This document shows, piece after piece, positions 8,765 to 16,717 of a DNA stretch of 64,000 nucleotides. Position 1 is the first letter of the stretch; every line of letters starts with the position of its first letter. The stretch comes from DALYLB01 sp964468345. GTDB lineage: Bacteria; Acidobacteriota; Blastocatellia; RBC074. The DNA lies in contig CAYXVZ010000002.1 of assembly GCA_964468345.1 (NCBI GenBank), forward strand, positions 1 to 64,000, given 5' to 3'. Below the pieces are notes generated by a model, which worked only from the letters and a program-made list of their open reading frames with translations, did not search any database and was not told the DNA's origin. A program made the position numbers and the translations under genes.

Positions 8765-9673
8765 TCATTTTGTGCTCAATTTGTAAATCACGCCGGAAAT
8801 GCCGGCAATCAACTCGCTGCTCTGCCGTTGATCTGAAATCCCCTTTGTAAGAACGACCAGGACATAAGGTTTGCGACCGGGAGGATACACCAGAGCCGCG
8901 TCGTGATTATGCGCCGTAATCTCGCCGGTTTTATGCGCCACCCGAATTCCCGCCGGGAGACCGGCCGGAATTCCTTCATTGAATTTCTGCGCGGCCAGAA
9001 TCGCAACCATTTCATCGCATGATGAACGGGAAAGAATGCGATTCTCAGCAATCGCACGCAACAGCAAATGAAGGTCGTGGGAAGTGGTGACATTGTTCTT
9101 GCCTGCCGCAAACGCCTTCGAATCCTCAACGCCCCGCAAAACTTTCATGTCCGTCGCCCCCGCCTCCTTCAAAAGCGACATCACCTTTGCCGGCGTAACC
9201 AATTCGATCAGGAGATTGGTCGCAAGGTTGCTGCTCGTCGTGATCATTCGATCAACCAGCAATCGAACCGACATTTTTTGCCCAATCAACCCGTATATTT
9301 CCCGATCGCTGTCGTCTTTTTCATGCAATCGATATTCTGAACCATCAATAATGCTGTGAAAAACGTTTTTGACCTGTACCTCCCGGGACAAGTCCAGTTG
9401 TTTTGTTTCGGCGAGCCGAAAGACTTCCATCATGACCGGGAGCTTCATCGTGCTCGCGGCGTGCACTAATCGGCGATCGTTGAGATGCAGCGATCGCCCA
9501 TTCTCCAGATCATGAAACGAAACGGCGACAGCTTCCGCGCCGCTTGCCGCAATCAGCTGTTCAATCTTTGCTCGCGCCGCATCAACGTCACTTATTGGCG
9601 CCTCACGCAGCCTTTGTGCACGGGCAGATAAAAATATTCCTAAAAACAGCAGCGTCAGAATCAGATTTTTCAT
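8765..9673 (-). CDS. Class A beta-lactamase-like serine hydrolase
   Basis: From the ATG at 9673 the product is 302 residues with a signal peptide (about 1-20, ending SARAQ). It carries the serine active-site motif STMK (S74, K77), an SSN triad in place of SDN, VEDSKAFAAGKNN in the omega-loop region, and KTGE, followed by a beta strand ending LVVLTKG. This fits the beta-lactamase2/PBP-A-like group of periplasmic serine hydrolases. It may hydrolyse beta-lactams or peptidoglycan-type substrates; resistance cannot be claimed from sequence alone. A GTG at 9718 and an ATG at 9712 lie upstream in frame, but the shorter start gives the better signal peptide. Confidence 0.85.
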   Translation of the reverse strand: MKNLILTLLFLGIFLSARAQRLREAPISDVDAARAKIEQLIAASGAEAVAVSFHDLENGRSLHLNDRRLVHAASTMKLPVMMEVFRLAETKQLDLSREVQVKNVFHSIIDGSEYRLHEKDDSDREIYGLIGQKMSVRLLVDRMITTSSNLATNLLIELVTPAKVMSLLKEAGATDMKVLRGVEDSKAFAAGKNNVTTSHDLHLLLRAIAENRILSRSSCDEMVAILAAQKFNEGIPAGLPAGIRVAHKTGEITAHNHDAALVYPPGRKPYVLVVLTKGISDQRQSSELIAGISGVIYKLSTK

Positions 9674-10080
9674 TGTATTTCGTACAATGCCACGATCGTT
9701 ACAGATGTTCATCCCCACTGGCCTCAGCGATATGAAAACTTTATCTTACTTGCCCGTGCTTGCAAAACCTTTTCTGTATGAGCATTTTATATAAATTATT
9801 AAATTCATGATCCCCTGCATCCTCCTTTTTCAAACAAATCCTATGCCAGCTATGACCAGCCATGAACAGCCGAGTTGCCGCCTGGTGACGGAAGAAATTT
9901 CCCTGGCCGGGCAACGCGAAATGAGGAATCCTTATCTGAAGGCTTCGCTTGCGCACATTCTCACTAGCGCTTGCGAGGCAAGAATCCCCCACCTGTCTTT
10001 TTTAAAGGCAGGGCTTGATCCAAACTCCAGACAAAACAGTCAGATTGATGTTATTTCAAAATTTCCGGAGACTCATCTGA
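9674..10080. other. Intergenic region between divergent genes, no gene seen
   Basis: The 407-bp gap separates the beta-lactamase-like gene (-) and the NHL-repeat gene (+). A strongly AT-rich patch at 9783-9807 is a likely promoter zone, but I cannot assign boxes with confidence. The 127-codon frame at 9807-10190 overlaps the start of the NHL gene and looks like chance. Confidence 0.5.
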
Positions 10081-11772
10081 ATGCGTCGTTATTTCGTCGA
10101 CCTGCCTGGAAGGATCGACAGGTTTGGTTTGCGTGTTTTTCTCGTTGTCCTCACCCTGACGTTCACGATCGCGCTCCTGTGCAATGTTAACAGCGGTTCT
10201 GCACAGGAGGAATGGTACGTGAGCACAGTCGCCGGCACAGCATTTTCCGGCGGCTTCTCTGATGGCCAGGGCGCGTCGGCTCGATTCGACGCGCCCCTGG
10301 GCATCGCAGTCGATGCGCAAGATAACCTGATCGTCGCAGATTTTCGGAATGCACGGATACGAAGAGTCGACCCACAAGGCACCGTTGCCACAATCGCCGG
10401 CGGAATTCGCGGTTTCGCCAACGGGCCCACCGGAATTGCGCGGTTTCATAGCCCGGCCGGCGTCGCCATCGACCGGGACGGAAACATCCTCATCGCAGAT
10501 TATGGAAATAACCGGATACGACGCCTTTCGAAAGAGGGCGTCGTATTTACGCTTGCGGGCAATGGACAATTCGGCAGCCAGGATGGTCCCGCCCTGAAAG
10601 CGAGTTTTGCCCGTCCCACCGGCGTCACCATTGATGACACGGGCAATATTTTCGTCATTGATTCAGCCACTAATCTCATACGCAAAATCAGCGCAGAAGG
10701 GGTTGTCACGACGATTGCCGGCAGCGGCAACGGATATGCAGACGGACCCGGCAATCAGGCAGCCTTCAGTTTTTCCGGCGCAGCTCCTCAGATATGCAGC
10801 GACCGGGCCGGCAATCTCATCATCGCGGATTTTTTCAACAGTCGAATACGTCGCATTAGTCCGACAGGAGTCGTATCGACGATTGCCGGGAATGGCGATT
10901 ACGCAATGAAAGACGGACCGGCGATGGAAGCATCCGTTTTTCTGGCGACCGGCGTCGCGCGCGACCGAGAAGGAAATATCATCATTGGCGACTGGCATAA
11001 CGGTGCGGTGCGAAAACTCGATCTTGTTGCCAACTATCTTTCCACAATCGCAGGCACCGGCATCGAAGACAACCTGGACGGCCCTGCTCACCAGGCGGCC
11101 TTTGTCAGGCCCGGCGGCGTTGCCGTCAATTCGCGAGGCGAAATATATGTCAGCGATTATTTCGCGCACACCATCCGCCGCATCGGCACTCGCAGAAACA
11201 ATCCTCAACCAACACCTACCGCCACACCTACGGCAACACCGACTCCATTACCCACTCCAACACCAACTCCTACCCCTTTCCCCACACCTACTCCTACGCC
11301 GACGCCGCCAGTCGAGGGCGGAATTCCGATGAATGTGATTGTCAATCCGAGCTTTGAAACCGGGGATTATTCCGGCTGGCGAGTTTTCACTTATTTCATC
11401 GAAGGAGGCGGCGCAAGCATCGTAACGGATCCGGAACTCGTCAGTAATGGCACACACGCCCTGAAGTTCCAGGCCAATGGCAGGAGGCTGGTTGATTATT
11501 GCGCGCAGGAGTTGACATTGCCCGCGGGAAGCTATCGATTGACATGTGATGTCGTGCCGAGCATCGGCACGGTGGCTACGCTGGGTGTGAATTTCAATGA
11601 TGGCTCAACAGGCGTATCAGCGTCTTCCGCGCCGGGCACGCGAGCGAATCTCAGCATTGAATTCACGGTGCGTGACGCTTCAAGGCCAGTCACGATCTAT
11701 GCTGTCGGCAACCAGAACAGATACATCCGCAGCAATTTCGTAGTGGATAACTTCCGAATGTATCAGAAGTAA
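10081..11772 (+). CDS. Secreted NHL-repeat beta-propeller protein with PT linker and CBM-like C-terminal domain
   Basis: The 563-residue protein has a signal peptide (hydrophobic core around residues 17-34). Five or more NHL repeats follow (about 45-365), each with the pattern GVAIDRDGNILIADYGNNRI then a turn with IAGxG. A Thr/Pro-rich linker (about 370-415) resembles the one in the partial gene at the left edge. The C-terminal about 145 residues begin NVIVNPSFETGDYSGW, typical of carbohydrate-binding-module-like jelly rolls. NHL propellers bind proteins or sugars; no catalytic residues are evident. I infer an extracellular binding protein. Confidence 0.87.
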   Translation: MRRYFVDLPGRIDRFGLRVFLVVLTLTFTIALLCNVNSGSAQEEWYVSTVAGTAFSGGFSDGQGASARFDAPLGIAVDAQDNLIVADFRNARIRRVDPQGTVATIAGGIRGFANGPTGIARFHSPAGVAIDRDGNILIADYGNNRIRRLSKEGVVFTLAGNGQFGSQDGPALKASFARPTGVTIDDTGNIFVIDSATNLIRKISAEGVVTTIAGSGNGYADGPGNQAAFSFSGAAPQICSDRAGNLIIADFFNSRIRRISPTGVVSTIAGNGDYAMKDGPAMEASVFLATGVARDREGNIIIGDWHNGAVRKLDLVANYLSTIAGTGIEDNLDGPAHQAAFVRPGGVAVNSRGEIYVSDYFAHTIRRIGTRRNNPQPTPTATPTATPTPLPTPTPTPTPFPTPTPTPTPPVEGGIPMNVIVNPSFETGDYSGWRVFTYFIEGGGASIVTDPELVSNGTHALKFQANGRRLVDYCAQELTLPAGSYRLTCDVVPSIGTVATLGVNFNDGSTGVSASSAPGTRANLSIEFTVRDASRPVTIYAVGNQNRYIRSNFVVDNFRMYQK

Positions 11773-11780
11773 TCATAGAC

Positions 11781-12617
11781 TCAGGTATTGAAGTTCTGAA
11801 CGACATTTAATTCCTGGCCATTGATGGCATCGATATAAACAGTCCAAGTCATCCCCTGCCCCACTTCCACGGGATAGGCCAGATGAATGCTGATGCGCTT
11901 CCCGGTGATTTTCGGATATACAACCAGATCCTTGACGGAGATTTCCTCGCGTTTTTCCGCGCGGTATCGCATCGGCTGACCGGCAAAGCTGGAATAGGTG
12001 AATTCCCTGCCGATCAGCCGATCAACCAGCGTGTTTGGCGCAATTTCAGCTCGAACCGGAAGCTCGACGACAGGAATCATCCGGCTCCCCCATTGCAAGA
12101 GAGTCGAATCCTTTCCCACCACCAGACTTAATTCTCCATACCCATTCGCAATCGGAAATGCATAGCTCGCCTGCCGGTAGGTCGCACGGTAAAAAGTGCC
12201 GTCATCGGCGAAGCTGATCAGAGACAAATCCTTCATAGCAAGATTCGGGTCCGGGCCGAGAACTGTCCGGGCCTTTTCGAGAAATCGCCGCAACGAGTCC
12301 TTTGCCTCCATTGCATCATAGGCCACACCGCGCGCATTGAGATAAATCCGGCCCGCAAAAGCCGTGGGCAGCGCTCGCGGCGTATTCAACACGGGCTCCC
12401 GATCCGGCGTCGCCTCCGGCAGCCGGAAGTCGGCCAGAAATTTCTTCCATGCCTCTTCCGCCGCCTGTTGCCGGGCCGGCGAATCTTCCACCACGGGAGG
12501 GTAGCTTTGCCCCGCGCCCTGCGGCGTATTGACCGAAATCTGACCGGGCGCCGCGCAGGCGCAGAATAAGCACACAAAAAGGAATAACACGACCTGAAAC
12601 CTCATGCCGGGAATCAT
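11781..12617 (-). CDS. Secreted protein with PepSY/FTP-like C-terminal region
   Basis: From the ATG at 12617 the product is 278 residues with a signal peptide (MIPGMRFQVVLFLFVCLFCA). A lipobox-like CACAAPGQ is possible but not convincing. The C-terminal half, with AYPIANGYGEL-type strands, a TWTVYIDAINGQEL ending and alternating charged strands, resembles the propeptide-like (FTP/PepSY) domains of fungalysin-type proteases, here without any protease domain. PepSY-like domains often inhibit or chaperone peptidases. The longest frame begins at a TTG at 12641, but the ATG has an AGAAG site upstream. It converges with the NHL gene with a gap of eight bases. Confidence 0.6.
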   Translation of the reverse strand: MIPGMRFQVVLFLFVCLFCACAAPGQISVNTPQGAGQSYPPVVEDSPARQQAAEEAWKKFLADFRLPEATPDREPVLNTPRALPTAFAGRIYLNARGVAYDAMEAKDSLRRFLEKARTVLGPDPNLAMKDLSLISFADDGTFYRATYRQASYAFPIANGYGELSLVVGKDSTLLQWGSRMIPVVELPVRAEIAPNTLVDRLIGREFTYSSFAGQPMRYRAEKREEISVKDLVVYPKITGKRISIHLAYPVEVGQGMTWTVYIDAINGQELNVVQNFNT

Positions 12618-12717
12618 TTCACGCGATTCTTCTGAAAGCAAGATAGTTGGACTACTACGAAAGGCGGGCTGTCGGTTACAATCGCGATCATTTAGATCAA
12701 AATAAAGAAGGTGCGGA

Positions 12718-13461
12718 ATGAATCGAATTTACGGCCTATTGCCGGTGCTGGAAATACTCCGATCGCGAAAAAGGCCACTGCAGAAAATCTATATTGCCAG
12801 CGGCGCACACCCGGGGCGCATAGAAGAGCTGAGCGAGGCCGCGCGCCGCGCGGGCGTGGCCATCGAAAGAAGGGATCGCCGGGTACTCGATGACATGGCC
12901 CCCGGCGCCAACCATCAGGGGGTGATTGCGATTCCAGGCCCCGGCGCCCGGGGCGAAGTGTACACGCCGGCAGAAACGATTCTCGATTCGTTGGGAGACC
13001 CGCCGCTGGTGGTGCTGCTCGATGGCATCGAAGACCCGCATAACCTCGGCGCGGTGATCCGAACATGCGAATGCGCGGGCGTCGATGGCGTGTTCATCCC
13101 AGAGCATCGCGCCGCCGGCGTGAATGACACGGTTGCCAAAACCTCTGCCGGGGCGGTTGCCTATATCCCGATCGCAAGAGTCACCAATTTTGTTCGTTTG
13201 ATCGAAGAACTGAAAGAGCGCGGTATTTGGGTCGTGGGAGTGGAAGGCGGCGGCACTCAAAATTATGCGGATTTCGATTTGAACGTGCCGCTCGCGCTGG
13301 TACTGGGAAGCGAGGGCAAGGGCATTCGCCGACTGGTTCGCGAAAACTGCGATGCCCTGCTCTCGATACCGATGAGGGGACAGATCAATTCACTGAATGT
13401 GAGCGTTGCAGCGGGGGTTGTTCTCTTTGAAGTCCTGCGACAACGCGGGCGCGGACTTTGA
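12718..13461 (+). CDS. rlmB: 23S rRNA 2'-O-ribose methyltransferase, RlmB/SpoU family
   Basis: The 247-residue protein shows the SpoU/TrmH layout: an N-terminal substrate-binding domain (about 1-75) and a knotted SAM-binding domain. Knot motifs are LLDGIEDPHNLGAVIRTCEC (about 99-118), LVLGSEGKGIRRLVRE (about 197-212) and IPMRGQINSLNVSVAAGVVL near the C-terminus. RlmB 2'-O-methylates G2251 of 23S rRNA (E. coli numbering). A GAAGG Shine-Dalgarno site lies nine bases before the ATG. The gene converges with the zinc-ribbon gene, with six bases between stops. Confidence 0.92.
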   Translation: MNRIYGLLPVLEILRSRKRPLQKIYIASGAHPGRIEELSEAARRAGVAIERRDRRVLDDMAPGANHQGVIAIPGPGARGEVYTPAETILDSLGDPPLVVLLDGIEDPHNLGAVIRTCECAGVDGVFIPEHRAAGVNDTVAKTSAGAVAYIPIARVTNFVRLIEELKERGIWVVGVEGGGTQNYADFDLNVPLALVLGSEGKGIRRLVRENCDALLSIPMRGQINSLNVSVAAGVVLFEVLRQRGRGL

Positions 13462-13467
13462 ATAACG

Positions 13468-14193
13468 TTAACTCGCCGCCGCCTCTGCCTTGAAGTAAAG
13501 AATCCTGCTGCAGCTTTCGCACGTGATGATCGAATCGCCGCGACGGATGTCGTTGAAAACCTGCGGGCGGATTTTCATCCTGCATGCAAGACATGAATAA
13601 TTGCGGGCTTCCGCCAGCGCGAGGCCGGATTTCATGCGCGAAAGGCGATCGTATTCAAGCCGCGCGGTTTTTTCGAGCGAATTCAGAATCGGACTGCGCT
13701 GTGCGAGCAAGGATTCGAGTCGCTCTTTTCCCGCGGACGCGGACGCCTCCCATTCACGAATCTGTCGATCGATTTCCGTGCGGCGAGATTCGATCTGCGG
13801 CGCCTGACTCCCCACTTCCGCTTCCAGCTTTTCGATCCGCTCCATCAGCTTCAGGATCTCCGTCTCGTACAGGCTTTGCGATTTTCGGGACACCTCGATT
13901 TCGCGCATGATGGTTTCGTACACTTTGATATTCGGAGAACTCATCTTGCTTAAATCGTCTTTGAATTTCTGGTATTTTTGCTGTTCGGCGGCTAGGCTGG
14001 ATTCGATGGATGCTCGTTCGGCTTTGGCTTCATCAAGGCGGTTCTTGACTTCGAAATATTCTTTTGCCGATTCGGTGAAATCGCGCTCCAGTTGCTGGCT
14101 CCGACTCGGCAACGATTCAATCTCGGCTTGCAGGCGCTTGATTTCGACGTCAATCTCCTGAAGCGAGATGAGCTTGCTCAACTCTGTGTTCAA
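13468..14193 (-). CDS. Coiled-coil protein with C-terminal C4 zinc ribbon (PF02591-like)
   Basis: The protein is long coiled coil (residues about 5-180) followed by a C-terminal zinc ribbon with CLAC and CESC pairs separated by 20 residues. This is the CdsZ/DUF164 family, thought to bind nucleic acid or ribosome-associated partners; function is poorly defined. The longest frame starts with TTG at 14220, but a perfect AAGGAGG lies five bases before the TTG at 14193, and the family usually begins close to a TELSKLISLQEID segment, so I place the start there (241 residues). It is divergent from hemL, with a dyad in the shared promoter region. Confidence 0.82.
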   Translation of the reverse strand: MNTELSKLISLQEIDVEIKRLQAEIESLPSRSQQLERDFTESAKEYFEVKNRLDEAKAERASIESSLAAEQQKYQKFKDDLSKMSSPNIKVYETIMREIEVSRKSQSLYETEILKLMERIEKLEAEVGSQAPQIESRRTEIDRQIREWEASASAGKERLESLLAQRSPILNSLEKTARLEYDRLSRMKSGLALAEARNYSCLACRMKIRPQVFNDIRRGDSIITCESCSRILYFKAEAAAS

Positions 14194-14228
14194 GGGAACC
14201 TCCTTCATTTTTGTTTTCAAAGTGTGGG

Positions 14229-14251
14229 GTGATGATCGGCGTAATCATCAC
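14229..14251. promoter_or_regulatory. Dyad in the divergent zinc-ribbon/hemL promoter region
   Basis: An 8-bp perfect inverted repeat, GTGATGAT and ATCATCAC, is separated by seven bases. A second 10-bp palindrome, CTTGCGCAAG, lies at 14265-14274. Both fall in the 185-bp gap between divergent genes, so they could be operators. No regulator can be named. Confidence 0.4.
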
Positions 14252-14378
14252 ACAGCCAGCCTTGCTTGCGCAAGGTTTTGTTTGGCGAGATAAGAGCAAT
14301 CTGTTTTCTCATTGGCTAAAAGAATGCCTTTGATGGTAAAAAATGCCGATCCGTTCATGAATACATTCGATTACAGTT

Positions 14379-15680
14379 ATGAGCAAATATAAAAATTCCA
14401 CCGCACTTTTCGATCGGGCAGCCAAGGTCATCCCCGGAGGCGTCAACAGCCCCGTGCGCGCATTTCGCGGCGTCGGCGGGACGCCGCTATTCATAAAATC
14501 CGCGCGAGGGGCAACGATCACAGACGCCGATGGAAAGACCTACATCGATTATGTCGGATCCTGGGGACCGATGATCCTCGGCCATGCGCATCCGGAAGTC
14601 ATCGCCGCGATTCAGACAGCGGCTGAGCGCGGCACAAGCTACGGCGCGCCCACAGAACTTGAGATCGAACTGGCGGAAGCGGTGATCGAGGCTTATCCCT
14701 CGATTGAAAAATTGCGGCTGACATCGAGCGGCACGGAAGCGACGATGTCCGCCTTGCGCGTCGCGCGCGGATTTACGGGCCGCAACAAGATCGTCAAGTT
14801 CGAAGGTTGTTACCACGGTCACGGCGATAGCCTGCTGGTTCGCGCCGGCTCAGGCATCGCGACGCTCGGATTGCCGGATTCGCCCGGCGTTCTGCCCGAA
14901 GTGGCGCAAAATACGATCACGGTCCCTTTCAATAATGCAGGCGCGCTCGCCGCCGTGTTCAAAGAAGCAGGCGAGCAGATAGCCGCCGTCATTATCGAAC
15001 CAGTTGTTGGAAATATGGGCTGTGTGCCGCCGGCAGGCGAGGGAGAAGAGAACTTTCTGCACGCCGTGCGGCGGATTACGAAAGCTCACGGCGCAGTGCT
15101 GATCTTCGATGAAGTGATGACGGGATTTCGCGTGGCGCGCGGCGGCGCGCAGGAACTCTATGGCATTCGCCCGGACATGACGACGCTCGGAAAAATTATC
15201 GGCGGCGGATTGCCGGTCGGCGCCTTCGGCGGCAAGCGTGAAATCATGGATGTTGTCGCTCCGGTGGGGCCTGTTTATCAGGCGGGAACGCTTTCGGGAA
15301 ATCCGCTTGCGGTTACCGCGGGGTTGACGACCTTGCGGTTGTTGAAATCCCTCAACCCATATCCCCAGCTGGAGCGGGCGACTTCGCGCCTGGTCGATGG
15401 AATGAGCGAAGCCGCGCTAGCCGCGGGCATTCCCACGGTCAGCAACCGCGTCGGCTCGATGTTCACTTCGTTTTTTACTGATTCTCCCGTGCGCGATTGG
15501 GAAACGGCCGGCCGCAGCGATCGCGCGCGATTCGCCAAATTCTTTCATGCCATGCTCGATGAAGGAGTCTATCTGGCTCCCTCGCAATTCGAGGCCGGCT
15601 TCGTCTCAATGATGCATACCGATGACGTCATCGAACAAACCATCACTGCCGCAAAGAAAGCATTTGCCGCGTTACAATGA
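14379..15680 (+). CDS. hemL: Glutamate-1-semialdehyde 2,1-aminomutase
   Basis: The 433-residue PLP enzyme converts glutamate-1-semialdehyde to 5-aminolevulinate in the C5 tetrapyrrole pathway. Diagnostic segments are IPGGVNSPVRAFRGVGGTP near the N-terminus, DYVGSWGPMILGHAHP, SSGTEATMSALRVARG, KFEGCYHGHGDSLLVRAGSG, DEVMTGFRV, and the PLP-lysine segment TTLGKIIGGGLPVGAFGG. Length fits the family (about 430). It is not in an operon with other heme genes here. A small secreted protein gene follows after 13 bp. Confidence 0.95.
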   Translation: MSKYKNSTALFDRAAKVIPGGVNSPVRAFRGVGGTPLFIKSARGATITDADGKTYIDYVGSWGPMILGHAHPEVIAAIQTAAERGTSYGAPTELEIELAEAVIEAYPSIEKLRLTSSGTEATMSALRVARGFTGRNKIVKFEGCYHGHGDSLLVRAGSGIATLGLPDSPGVLPEVAQNTITVPFNNAGALAAVFKEAGEQIAAVIIEPVVGNMGCVPPAGEGEENFLHAVRRITKAHGAVLIFDEVMTGFRVARGGAQELYGIRPDMTTLGKIIGGGLPVGAFGGKREIMDVVAPVGPVYQAGTLSGNPLAVTAGLTTLRLLKSLNPYPQLERATSRLVDGMSEAALAAGIPTVSNRVGSMFTSFFTDSPVRDWETAGRSDRARFAKFFHAMLDEGVYLAPSQFEAGFVSMMHTDDVIEQTITAAKKAFAALQ

Positions 15681-15693
15681 TCGGAAAGAAGGA

Positions 15694-16218
15694 ATGATCA
15701 CTTTTCTCAAGACAAGTGTTTTGCTGCTCGCCTTTCCGCTGTTCGCTTTCGGTGCCGGCGATCCTCAAAGCCGACCGCGCAGCCCGGAGGCTGAACGGGA
15801 TCGCGCGTACCTCCGCCAGCAGTTTCAAAAGAATTTCAAAAACCTCCAACTGCTCGGGCAGGAATTGCTCAAGGATCACAACGAAGCTCGGTTAACCTCT
15901 GACAAGCTGGAAAAGAATACCAAGGCGATCAACAAGTGCGGTAAAACGCTTCGCACGCTGATGGCCCTGGGCGATATGGCCAATACGGTCAATCTGGACG
16001 AGAACATCGACACGGCGAAAGAATTCGATGATTCCATTCGCCGCCTCTCTGAATTGATTTCTGATTTTGCGCATAATCCGGTTCATCAGAACAGCAAGGT
16101 ATTCAACGCCGATCAGGCCGAACGCGCGCAGACGGACCTCCTGACAATTATCAATCTATCCCGCATTCTAACTGCCAGGGCAAAAACCTACAAAACAACG
16201 CCAAGCCAGAATAATTGA
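15694..16218 (+). CDS. Small secreted helical protein, unknown function
   Basis: From the ATG at 15694, preceded by GAAGGA, the product is 174 residues with a signal peptide (ITFLKTSVLLLAFPLFAFGA). The rest is charged and helical without recognised motifs, with KLEKNTKAINKCGKTLRTL and a DSIRRLSELISDFAHNP segment. An upstream in-frame ATG at 15622 overlaps hemL by 59 bp and would hide the signal peptide, so I reject it. I do not recognise the family. Confidence 0.65.
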   Translation: MITFLKTSVLLLAFPLFAFGAGDPQSRPRSPEAERDRAYLRQQFQKNFKNLQLLGQELLKDHNEARLTSDKLEKNTKAINKCGKTLRTLMALGDMANTVNLDENIDTAKEFDDSIRRLSELISDFAHNPVHQNSKVFNADQAERAQTDLLTIINLSRILTARAKTYKTTPSQNN

Positions 16219-16717
16219 GACGAGCATTGAAGCATCGTCACCGACAGAGCAGTCTCCAGCCTCGCTGATAGCCCCTAAATCGCGTGATATTCTTAATTTC
16301 CTGATTGACCGGAAAATGCGGTCGCGGTATAAACAGGCGTCTTCTGGTACCTCACACACCATCCCTGCCGTGATCAATAATGTCCACATTCGACCAGTGC
16401 ACTGATCACGTTACACGCATTACGTCCCAATTCATTCCCGCGAAGGAATCGCTTCCCAAGTGCCCGCTTTAAATCCAGGGAATCTTCGCGGCGAAGAAAA
16501 ACAGAGCATTCGTGTACGGCCCTCACATTGCCGGATACGAAGCCTCCAATCCAATGGCGAACCATTTCCAATGATCTTCAGAGACGCGCGTTTTTGTCGA
16601 TAAGATCCCTGATAAAAGGAATCAAAATTCGCGCGAACTGGCGCCGCACCGGAAATTTTCGGCGCGCCATATTCGAAGAACGACTCCGACGAAACAGAAC
16701 AATGTCGGGAGACGCCA
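16219..16717. other. Long intergenic region upstream of the giant surface protein, no gene seen
   Basis: The 499-bp gap holds a promoter-like pair (listed separately at 16305) about 385 bp before the next ATG. If that promoter is used, the mRNA has a long untranslated leader. I see no riboswitch I can name and no protein-coding signal on either strand. Confidence 0.5.
16305..16333 (+). promoter_or_regulatory. Candidate sigma70-type promoter
   Basis: TTGACC at 16305-16310 and TATAAA at 16328-16333 are separated by 17 bases, a good match to the vegetative consensus. It would transcribe the 16718-21895 gene with a leader of roughly 375 bases. No transcript data support it. Confidence 0.4.

Noticed and set aside
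9807..10190. 127-codon frame upstream of the NHL gene
   Set aside because: It overlaps the NHL gene start in another frame, lacks a ribosome-binding site and shows no protein features.
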